NCBI RefSeq assembly: GCF_007992435.1
Contig: NZ_BKAG01000004.1
Location: 124,001 to 188,000 of the forward strand
Source of the DNA: Prosthecobacter gellanilyticus
GTDB lineage: Bacteria; Verrucomicrobiota; Verrucomicrobiia; Verrucomicrobiales; Verrucomicrobiaceae
Direction: 5' to 3'
Length of the DNA: 64,000 nucleotides
Shown here: one piece after another, positions 58,501 through 64,000 of the stretch
Layout: every line of letters begins with the position of its first letter
How positions within the stretch are numbered: the stretch's first letter is position 1
The notes under the pieces: model-generated
The model's database searches: none
Told to the model about the DNA's origin: nothing
Seen by the model: the letters and a program-made list of their open reading frames with translations, nothing else
Position numbers and translations under genes: made by a program

Positions 58501-59015
58501 GCGCTGGCCTGGATGGGGCCGGGATTTTCCGTGTAGACCCGGAACTCCACGCTGGTGCCGCCGCCTTGCTTCGTGCCGCCTTCATCCAGGGCACCGCGGG
58601 CTTTGAAGCGTTTCGCCCCCGCAGGCAGGTTGAAGGCGATGACGCTGTTCGCATGCGTGCCGATGCCATACTCGATGGCCTGCCCGGCGCTGCGCAGCTG
58701 GTCACCTTTGGTGTTGGAGTTCACGCGCACGCCAGCCCAACCAGAGGTGGCGGATTTCCATTCGATCTCGGTGAGCTTCTTCTCGCTGCCATCGGCCATG
58801 ATGAGGCGTGGCTCAGCCCAGTCTGCCCAATCCGCGCCGAAACCATTGCCACCATCGGTGACGACGAGAAACATCTCCTTCGCCTGGCTGACATCCACAT
58901 CGATCTCCACGCTGTGGTTAGGCGTCTTGTCCGTGATGAGCTTGGATTGAAACAGCGGCTTCGGAGCGGCAAGAGCCAGCGCAGGTGCGAGGAGGGTGAG
59001 CAGAATAAGTTTCAT
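55503..59015 (-). CDS. PVC-type secreted dehydrogenase with NPCBM, beta-propeller, HEAT and CxxCH cytochrome domains
   Basis: The start at 59015 gives 1,170 residues with a clean signal peptide (MKLILLTLLAPALALA); a start 7 codons earlier (59036) is also possible. Order: an NPCBM carbohydrate-binding-like module (about 15-160; GIGTHANSVIAF); a six-bladed propeller of the PVC membrane-bound-dehydrogenase type (about 190-590; SSIDIDHRGRVWVCEV, GPDGRLYFN); a HEAT-like helical region (about 610-1010); and a C-terminal cytochrome c with CVACH and a distal Met region. Periplasmic or surface location is expected. PVC bacteria carry many such genes, tied to sugar oxidation. Substrate unknown. Its last codons and stop lie inside an inverted-repeat element. 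Confidence 0.87.
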   Translation of the reverse strand: MKLILLTLLAPALALAAPKPLFQSKLITDKTPNHSVEIDVDVSQAKEMFLVVTDGGNGFGADWADWAEPRLIMADGSEKKLTEIEWKSATSGWAGVRVNSNTKGDQLRSAGQAIEYGIGTHANSVIAFNLPAGAKRFKARGALDEGGTKQGGGTSVEFRVYTENPGPIQASAEGGASHEAADSLEQLTVHPELTVQLFASEPMMLSPSSIDIDHRGRVWVCEVVNYRKHNGERKEGDRILILEDTDGDAKADKSTVFHQGADVNSAHGICVLGNRALISCGDDVFWLIDDNGDDKADRKELMFTKIGGAQHDHGIHAFHFGPDGRLYFNFGNAGKQLCDKAGNLITDIHGVKCTNQNNRPYQQGMVFRCELDGSNVEVLAWNFRNNWEVAVDSFGTMWQSDNDDDGNKGVRINYVMEFGNYGYSDEMTGEGWQIPRIGIESEIPQRHWHQNDPGVVPNVLITGAGSPTGMQIYEGGLLPKIFLGQPIHCDAGPNVVRAYVTQPDGAGYKAEITNILEGTKNRWFRPSDVAVAPDGSLIIADWYDPGVGGHGMGDVTRGRLFRVTTKAAEKYQSPGFKLETPEGAVSALMSPNEEQRYLAWKALEKFGKQSVAALEKAFNDTRLPAHYRARALWALESTYALQRVSSPNAAPNTEPPADQLKLETTLAAALADPDSNIHITAIRAARQLWQQKQPEKLIEFLSKVSPSSQAPELNRELSLAIRFDSSDQANALWNRLTSSTNDHDRWALEAWGISQDLHAESRWAALQKAADVKVTDLENWRAALHHPAQATSVGLMGANDVLKVHGLRALQLLSFKHREEVSKAALTIFLKADADTALAATALLDRNTITSNPEAKARLDSLLKPVIGKPEFIDLVQRLNLTGFEQELVDYITAHPDAVESVTAAKLLAANVGRTVAFLTKADTASAKKLIAALGKVSDRPSVAVLNQAFWPEKRDDVRRSMIEALALSSEGGRSILRWQGEGKLPENVKTTAAVALSRSTDGGLRDQASKDLPLPAALGAEKFPPLADLMKLTGDAAKGQAMFMQAGCVACHQVKGQFINFGPDLTQIGNKLSKDGLFTAILYPSAAVEHSFGGLNLTTKEGQIVMGYVISETGDELTLRVNGGATMPVKKSAITKKEEMKDSLMPPGLAAAIGPQGLADLVAWLQTLK

Positions 59016-59112
59016 CGAGAGCCGGAAAATACGCATGTCGTCCGCGAGTCCTCTCGCGCTGGTTTGGAAATGAGGTGAGCGCTCGCGCCACTGCCGCGAG
59101 GGGACTCGCGGA

Positions 59113-59409
59113 CTACTTCACAGCACGCAGCCTGACCCACGTCGCGCCCCAGCCGCCGGTGTCAGCACTCGCGGGCCAGGTGATGGCTTCCACGATGTCC
59201 ATGCGCGCCAGCTTCTCATGCACGCCGATGCGCAGGGCACCGGTGCCTTTGCCATGAATCACGCGCACATTCAGCAGGCCGCGCTTCAGGCACTCGCCGA
59301 GATAGTCTTCCAGAAGATCACTGACTTCCCGAGGCTGGAAGGTGTGCAGATCGAGCTCATCCGTGATCTCGATTTCCACGGGCTCTTGCTCGGGCACGTC
59401 GTCGTTCAT
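59113..59409 (-). CDS. Smr-domain protein
   Basis: A 98-residue protein consisting of one Smr (small MutS-related) domain: LDLHTFQPREV near residue 20 and VRVIHGKGTGALR near residue 48, the two nuclease motifs, after a short acidic N-terminus. Stand-alone Smr proteins nick or cleave branched DNA or RNA; SmrB-type members act on collided ribosomes. It is 6 bp downstream of the next small gene on the same strand, so the two are co-transcribed. Confidence 0.92.
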   Translation of the reverse strand: MNDDVPEQEPVEIEITDELDLHTFQPREVSDLLEDYLGECLKRGLLNVRVIHGKGTGALRIGVHEKLARMDIVEAITWPASADTGGWGATWVRLRAVK

Positions 59410-59415
59410 CTCATT

Positions 59416-59697
59416 TCATTTGAGCACCACGCTGGCGATCTCCTGCCACAGCGCATCGATCTCCGCGGGTTTGCGGGAGGGCTTGCCAGCTTTCGCGAAC
59501 CAATAATCCGCGTTCCATTGATCTCCCTCGATCACGTGCAGCAGCGCATGAATCCAGGAGCCCATCTTCGTGTGGATGTCCTGGGCGATGTTGTGCGAGG
59601 CTTCCCAGTTGCCATGCTTCGCATGCCAGAGAGACTCTGCCTCAGGGCTGAGGCCGGAGGGCAGGGAAGGGGCGGCAGCGAGTTCGGCAGGTGTCAT
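59416..59697 (-). CDS. Small conserved protein of unknown function
   Basis: A 93-residue acidic soluble protein with no signal peptide. Distinctive segments are SLWHAKHGNWEASHNIAQ, HALLHVIEGDQWNADYW and WQEIASVVL. The His/Trp-rich pattern suggests a helical protein. I recall similar short proteins in Verrucomicrobia and Bacteroidetes, but know no role. Probably in one operon with the Smr gene. Confidence 0.72.
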   Translation of the reverse strand: MTPAELAAAPSLPSGLSPEAESLWHAKHGNWEASHNIAQDIHTKMGSWIHALLHVIEGDQWNADYWFAKAGKPSRKPAEIDALWQEIASVVLK

Positions 59698-59724
59698 GGG
59701 CGGAGGTGATCTGGGAGTTCAGTC

Positions 59725-59762
59725 TCATAAAAAGAACGACGAATCCACCAGGGATTCGTCGT
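59725..59762 (-). terminator. Intrinsic terminator of the MFS transporter gene
   Basis: An 11-bp perfect stem (ACGACGAATCC at 59736-59746, complement at 59752-59762) with a 5-nt loop. On the minus strand it is followed by TTCTTTTTATG. It starts 25 bp after the transporter stop. Confidence 0.85.
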
Positions 59763-59786
59763 CCAGATTCAATCTTGGAAGATGCC

Positions 59787-61172
59787 TCAATCTTCTGGCA
59801 GCGGCTTGCCCTTGGTCTCAGGGGCGAAGGGCAGGATCAGGATGCCGACGAGGAAGATGGCGCACATGGTCATGGCGGCGTAGCGCAGAGGCAGCGCAGG
59901 ATCCTGGGCGGCGAACTTGCCATACACATTGGAGGTCAGCGTGGCGGAGAAGAAGCTGCCACCCGCGGCAGCGAAGCGGCCCAGGTTGTAGCAGAAGCTG
60001 GTGCCTGTGCTGCGCAGCTTGCTGGGGAAGAGCTCCGGCAGATAGATGGCGAATCCGGCGAACACGCTGAGCTGCGCGGCACCCATGAGGAACATCATCC
60101 AGCGGGCAGCGACAGGATCACTCATCTTCCAGTAGACCAGGAAGGTGGCGGTGAGAGCCGCCGCAAAGCCGAGGAAGAAGGCGAGACGACGGCCCATCTT
60201 CGCCACGTTGGTGAAGAGAGTCATGCCCACAGCAGCTCCGAGCATGTTGAAGAGATAGGCCACGGAGATGGCGTTGTTCACCTCTCCAGCGATCTTGTCA
60301 GCAGCCACGCCAGCCTTCTCGAAATGCTGCTTGAAGACGACCTTCTGCAGATCCACCGCGTACTCGCCGATGGCCCACAGGCCGACCACGCCCGTGCTGG
60401 CGATGATGGCACCGACAATCAGATTTTTCCGCCAGCGGGCGCTTCCCAGCAGGCTGGCATAGGGAGCGAAGATGCTGCCCTTGGGAAGCTGGTTGGTGTC
60501 CTTGAGATTCTGCCAGGCGGCAGGCTCCTTCAAGTAACCGCGGGTGAAGATGATCATGAGCGCGGGAGCCGCGCCGATGAGGAACATCCAGCGCCAGCCG
60601 GAGCCGGCGACGATGGTGTGATTGGCTTCCAGGGTATCAATGCCCATCTTGGCGAAGCCGGCGGTGATGTTGCCGATCGTGGAGAGGATCTGCAGCAGGC
60701 CGAGGCACTGGGTGCGGGCGCCGTTGGGCACGGTTTCAGCGATCAGGGCCACCGCGAGACCGAACACGCCGCCGACGCCGACGCCTGTCAGGAAGCGGAA
60801 GATGGTGAAGTCCAGACTGGTCTGGCTGAAGTAGCTCAATCCTGTGAAGGCTGAGTAAATCAAGATGGTGAGGGTGAGCATCCGGGCACGGCCAAACTTG
60901 TCTCCCAGAGCGCCAAAGATCAGACCGCCGATGCCCCAACCAATAAGGAAACAAGCGGTGACCACCTTGCCAAAGGCCTGGAGTTCAGGGCTCGTCGGAG
61001 GCTGCTTCATCAGCTCCACAAGAGCGGGCACGCGGGCCAGGGAAAACAGGCGCTGGTCCAGGCAGTCAAAGAACCAAGCCGCAGAGGCCACGATGAGCAC
61101 AAACCAGTGGTAGCCGGTCAGTTGCTTGTACCAGGGAGCGTTCGGGTCGGGGAGAGAGGCGGTTTGGCTCAT
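59787..61172 (-). CDS. MFS transporter
   Basis: A 461-residue protein with about twelve hydrophobic helices and the MFS loop signature GALGDKFGRARML between helices 2 and 3. The sequence GVGVGGVFGLAVALIAE is typical of sugar/acid:H+ symporters. A mid-protein loop (SAEKA-type region with KVVFKQHFEKAGVAADKI) is longer than usual between helices 7 and 8. Substrate unknown. Divergent from the hydrolase gene on its right. Confidence 0.9.
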   Translation of the reverse strand: MSQTASLPDPNAPWYKQLTGYHWFVLIVASAAWFFDCLDQRLFSLARVPALVELMKQPPTSPELQAFGKVVTACFLIGWGIGGLIFGALGDKFGRARMLTLTILIYSAFTGLSYFSQTSLDFTIFRFLTGVGVGGVFGLAVALIAETVPNGARTQCLGLLQILSTIGNITAGFAKMGIDTLEANHTIVAGSGWRWMFLIGAAPALMIIFTRGYLKEPAAWQNLKDTNQLPKGSIFAPYASLLGSARWRKNLIVGAIIASTGVVGLWAIGEYAVDLQKVVFKQHFEKAGVAADKIAGEVNNAISVAYLFNMLGAAVGMTLFTNVAKMGRRLAFFLGFAAALTATFLVYWKMSDPVAARWMMFLMGAAQLSVFAGFAIYLPELFPSKLRSTGTSFCYNLGRFAAAGGSFFSATLTSNVYGKFAAQDPALPLRYAAMTMCAIFLVGILILPFAPETKGKPLPED

Positions 61173-61268
61173 GGGCGCGGAGAGTGGATGCCCTGCCCGC
61201 TTGTGGCAATGACGAATTCAGCCCTCTCTGCTTGTGAGGAAAAGCACGGCCGCTGCGTAATTTCATGC

Positions 61269-62942
61269 ATGAAATTCCCCCGACCCGACGTGCGCTGGCC
61301 CCTGCTTTTCTCCCTTCTTCTGAGCGCCTGGGCGGTCGATGCCGCGTCCCTGCCGCCTCTGGACCTCGGCGGGGTGCGTGAGGAGCACGTGATGATCCCC
61401 ATGCGGGATGGGGTGCACCTCTCCGCCTACCTCTATCTTCCAGCGGGCGAGGGTCAATGGCCGGCGGTGTTTGAGCAGCGCTATGCGAACGTCACCAGCA
61501 CGGGAACGCGCAAGAGTTCCGCCGATCTGGCCCGCCGAGGTTTCGCGGTGGCCATGGTGAACTTCCGCGGTTCCCAGGAGAGCGAGGGCACCTATGTGGG
61601 CTACCGCGCCCTGGCCTGGGGTGAGAAGAAAGACGGCTATGACACCTGTGAGTGGCTGGCCTCGCAGCCCTGGTGCACGGGGAAGGTGGGCACGTTTGGC
61701 AGTTCGCAGGGCGGCTTCGCTCAGAACTTTCTCGCCGTGACGCAGCCACCGCATCTGACCTGCCAGTACATGGTGGACACGGGGCTCAGTCTTTTTCAGG
61801 AAGGCTACCGCATCGGCGGGGTGACGCGGCCGGGCCGTTTTGCCGACTTCGGCGCGAACTGCCGTAATCCGGCGGACAATGACGCGCTGCTGGCCGAGTG
61901 GGACCAGCACCCGAACTATGACGACTACTGGCGTGCGGAGGACTGCACGCTGCACTTCTCGAAGATGAATGTGCCCTGTTTCACCATCGGCAGCTGGTAT
62001 GACTTCATGGTGCAAGGCAGTGTGGGCAGCTTCATCGGCCGGCAGCATCAGGGCGGGCCGAACTCGCGCGGGAAGCAGTGGCTGCTGCTCGGCCCCTGGC
62101 TGCATGGACGGCTGAACAAGGGCAGCAAGGTGGGTGATCTCGTTTATCCCGACAATGTCGTCTGGCCGGAGGTGGACCACATGGTGCGCTGGTTTGATCA
62201 CTGGCTCAAAGGCGCGGACAACGGCATCGAAAAAGAGCCGACGGTGCGCTACTATGTCATGGGTGCCGTGGGTGAAGCCGGTGCTCCTGGGAATGAATAC
62301 CGCAGCGCTGCTGACTGGCCTCCGCAGACCCAGGCGGGCAGCCTTTATCTGCAGGCAGATGGTTTGTTAGGCGAGAAGGCTTCCTCGGCGGAGAAGAGCA
62401 GCACCTCGTATGAGTCTGATCCGGCGCATCCTATGGAGATCGCTGGACGTGCATTTCCTGGCGCGAAGGATGCGAGGGCCTTTGAGACCCAAAAAGAAGT
62501 CCGCACCTGGACCACGGAGCCTCTGACTGAACCCATGGAATGGAACGGCGAGGTCAAAGCGGAAGTCTGGCTCAGCTCCACCGCGCCGGACACGGATGTG
62601 CTCCTGCGTGTGAGTGATGTGTATCCCGATGGTCGCAGCATCCTGGTCATGGACTACCCGATGAGGGCCCGCTATCGCGGGGGCTGGGACAAACAAACTT
62701 TGCTCATGCCAGGTGAGCCTGCACAACTGAGCTGGCACATCGGCTGGACGAGCCTCATCTTTGCCAAAGGCCATCGCATCCGCGTGACCCTCGCCAGCAC
62801 CGGCGCGCCGCTCTATGAGCCCAACACACAGACCGGGGCCGCGCAGACGCGTGACTGGCAGAAGGATGCCCGTGCCGCCACGAACACGATCTGGCATGAT
62901 GCGGCGCATCCTTCGCGGATCATGGTGCCGTTGGTAAAGTAG
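61269..62942 (+). CDS. Secreted CocE/NonD-family (S15) hydrolase
   Basis: The ATG at 61269 gives 557 residues with a signal peptide (WPLLFSLLLSAWAVDA); the longer frame adds 54 residues of no apparent function. The N-terminal ~350 residues are an alpha/beta-hydrolase with MRDGVHLSAYLYLP and nucleophile GSSQGG near residue 145; the C-terminal ~200 form the jelly-roll X-Pro dipeptidyl-peptidase C domain (VWLSSTAPDTDVLLRVSDV). The family includes X-Pro peptidases, glutaryl acylases and CocE esterases. The final Lys and stop (AAGTAG) lie inside the repeat element starting at 62933. Confidence 0.9.
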   Translation: MKFPRPDVRWPLLFSLLLSAWAVDAASLPPLDLGGVREEHVMIPMRDGVHLSAYLYLPAGEGQWPAVFEQRYANVTSTGTRKSSADLARRGFAVAMVNFRGSQESEGTYVGYRALAWGEKKDGYDTCEWLASQPWCTGKVGTFGSSQGGFAQNFLAVTQPPHLTCQYMVDTGLSLFQEGYRIGGVTRPGRFADFGANCRNPADNDALLAEWDQHPNYDDYWRAEDCTLHFSKMNVPCFTIGSWYDFMVQGSVGSFIGRQHQGGPNSRGKQWLLLGPWLHGRLNKGSKVGDLVYPDNVVWPEVDHMVRWFDHWLKGADNGIEKEPTVRYYVMGAVGEAGAPGNEYRSAADWPPQTQAGSLYLQADGLLGEKASSAEKSSTSYESDPAHPMEIAGRAFPGAKDARAFETQKEVRTWTTEPLTEPMEWNGEVKAEVWLSSTAPDTDVLLRVSDVYPDGRSILVMDYPMRARYRGGWDKQTLLMPGEPAQLSWHIGWTSLIFAKGHRIRVTLASTGAPLYEPNTQTGAAQTRDWQKDARAATNTIWHDAAHPSRIMVPLVK

Positions 62943-63122
62943 CCATCACACTCCGTGTGATGAGCTGAGTGGTGTGAAAACACGCTGCATCATCGAACGT
63001 GAAAGGTGTGCTCGAACCAGCGGAGCTTTCTTTGTTTGGCTGGCCTGTGGCAGCTTAGACCTAATGCCGCTAAGCAATAGGAGATGGCAGTCATCTGGTG
63101 CTTTGAGGGCCAAGGGCCCGAG

Positions 63123-63327
63123 ACTCCTCAGCCCAGGCCAACGGCCTGGGATTCAGCACGTTGAGTAATCGCTCATGAACCAGAGCGCCGAAGGTGCGAC
63201 ACTCGACTCTTCGGGTTCATTTGCCGCTGCAATGTCCGGCGTCGAGTGTCGGCCCTACAGGCCTCAGCGTCGGGTCACCGAAGTTGCGTTGGCGCGTTTC
63301 CCAGGCCGTTGGCCTGGGCTGAGGAGT
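63123..63327. repeat. Second-level nested inverted-repeat pair
   Basis: A perfect 28-bp inverted repeat (63123-63150, 63300-63327). Each arm is itself a hairpin (CCCAGGCC-AAC-GGCCTGGG): an 8-bp stem with a 3-nt loop, the same geometry as the outer ends but a different sequence. Spacing is 149 bp. It looks like a second REP family arranged as a REPIN. Confidence 0.72.
63197..63251. repeat. Innermost hairpin of the nested element
   Basis: A perfect 11-bp inverted repeat CGACACTCGAC (63197-63207) and complement (63241-63251), separated by 33 bp, in the centre of the second-level pair. Confidence 0.6.
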
Positions 63328-63513
63328 GCCGCCTCTTCGAGGCTCCAAACTCTTGATTGCTTAGCGGCATTAAGTCTAGATCTTGCGTGGGAGAAAGCTT
63401 TCCGGCGCAGGTGGGTGATGTGAGGCCATGCGCTTTCGCACGAATTTCCGGGGGGATGCGCGGACATCGTTGGTGCTGGCCGTGCGCTCGGTTCATCACA
63501 CGGAGTGTGATGG

Positions 63514-64000
63514 CTACTTTACCCAGTCACGCATGTCGTAGAGCTTGGGATCGCGGATGGGCTGGCGGGCGCTACGGATGAGCTTTTTCACTTGGGCAAA
63601 CACAGGGTCGGTTTCGGGGCTGTTTTCGTCAAAGCTACCGAACTGCTCTTCGAGTTTCTCCGGGTCTTCACCGGACTCGAGACGTCTCACGACCTCGCGG
63701 AGTTCGGGTGGTGTTTTGTCACCCATGACATCCGTGAGCTTGCGCATGAAGCGGCCGAGCTGGCGCGGATCGGGATGATCCGTGTCGAGAGCGCTCATTT
63801 CACTCTCCATTTCATTCATGAGATTTTCCATGCGACCTTCATCGATGCCGGCAAACGGATCATCCTCGCTCTCCTCCCTGGCCTTGCCGATGACCGCGAA
63901 CTGTGAGACGCGCTTCTCCAGTCGAAACGCGGCATTGTCCGGGCACTGCGGCACTTGGTCACGCTCCGCAAAACTGCGGGCCAGGAACTGGTAGAGGGTG
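63514..64000 (-). CDS. C-terminal part of a gene of unknown function
   Basis: On the minus strand the frame is open to the right edge of the window, so the 5' part is missing; about 161 residues are seen. The sequence is polar and highly charged (ESEDDPFAGIDEG, RMENLMNEMESEM), with a middle helix (LGRFMRKLTDVMG) and a conserved-looking end (LYDMRDWVK). No family is recognised. A GTG at 63952-63954 could start a short version, but the frame continues coherently upstream (FLARSFAERDQV), so a longer protein is likelier. Its Lys-stop is supplied by element B. Confidence 0.6.
   Translation of the reverse strand, partial: TLYQFLARSFAERDQVPQCPDNAAFRLEKRVSQFAVIGKAREESEDDPFAGIDEGRMENLMNEMESEMSALDTDHPDPRQLGRFMRKLTDVMGDKTPPELREVVRRLESGEDPEKLEEQFGSFDENSPETDPVFAQVKKLIRSARQPIRDPKLYDMRDWVK

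Larger units (their letters stand above)
63056..63378. repeat. Nested inverted-repeat element inside element B
   Basis: A 323-bp segment bounded by 23-bp inverted repeats with one mismatch (63056-63078 and 63356-63378; core TAATGCCGCTAAGCAAT). Element A lacks this segment at the corresponding place, so it looks like an insertion into an element-A-like ancestor. No clear target duplication is visible. It holds a further nested pair. Confidence 0.72.
62933..63523. repeat. REPIN/MITE-like element B, containing nested elements
   Basis: Bounded by perfect 31-bp inverted repeats (62933-62963, 63493-63523) with the same GTAG plus CATCACAC-TCC-GTGTGATG hairpin ends as element A. Outside the nested insert (63056-63378) the remaining 268 bp is close in size to element A (244 bp) and shares segments with it: GCGGAGCTTTCTTTG at 63020, and GGTGGGTGATG and GAGGCCATGCG around 63410-63432. 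Both flanking genes end in Lys-stop inside the terminal repeats. This accounts for the 571-bp gap 62943-63513, which holds no gene. Confidence 0.82.

Noticed and set aside
63175-63423. Short + and - strand frames within element B
   Set aside because: They cross nested inverted repeats on both strands and have no ribosome site or recognisable product.

Overview
The window reads as chromosomal DNA of a high-GC, Gram-negative bacterium of the Verrucomicrobiota, most like the Prosthecobacter/Verrucomicrobium group. This is inferred from gene families: a large NPCBM/propeller/HEAT/CxxCH cytochrome protein of the kind typical of PVC bacteria, DUF3592 proteins, a SWIB-domain protein, a giant SdrD_B/GEVEDY surface protein and a BlaI/M56 pair with carboxypeptidase-like repeats. 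I found no rRNA, tRNA, CRISPR array, phage or transposase gene.

Layout. 1-9 kb: 3' end of a purine permease, an APH-like kinase, a frameshifted DUF3592 gene, a secreted protein of unknown role, a clan-A-like glycoside hydrolase, a PQQ-type propeller protein, a second DUF3592 protein and folP. 9.3-26.8 kb: one 17.5-kb gene for a 5,821-residue secreted multidomain protein with 13 tandem ~489-bp units. 26.9-32.4 kb: a CheB-CheR-PAS-histidine kinase-receiver fusion, a fatty acid desaturase and a small membrane protein. 32.5-36 kb: accB-accC (biotin carboxylase half of acetyl-CoA carboxylase) and an unknown membrane-anchored protein. 36-39.8 kb: a proline/alanine-rich protein ending in a roadblock/LC7-like domain, followed 3 bp later by an MglA-type GTPase. 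40-51.4 kb: purK, SWIB protein, HAD phosphatase/CDF transporter pair, a secreted ComEA-like HhH protein, DUF2721 protein, a rhamnose-type aldolase/dehydrogenase divergent from a sugar isomerase, Ste24-like protease, esterase, exported SOD and a Dabb protein. 51.5-64 kb: BlaI/M56 operon with a strong operator, the 1,177-residue cytochrome protein, Smr protein, MFS transporter, CocE/NonD hydrolase and the 3' part of an unidentified gene.

Three inverted-repeat elements sit between convergent gene pairs (4604-4770, 55264-55507, 62933-63523). The last two share ends shaped like REP hairpins, with a 5' GTAG, and share interior sequence. The third is nested: a second inverted-repeat element lies inside it, a third inside that and a fourth in the core. 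The outer ends supply the Lys-stop codons of three flanking genes. Separately, the 7-mer GTTAGGC (or its complement) occurs 22 times by eye, in several reading frames and both gene orientations, mostly in codon contexts that are otherwise uncommon here. The nested elements, the 7-mer and the MglA/LC7 scaffold pair are the best candidates for undescribed biology.
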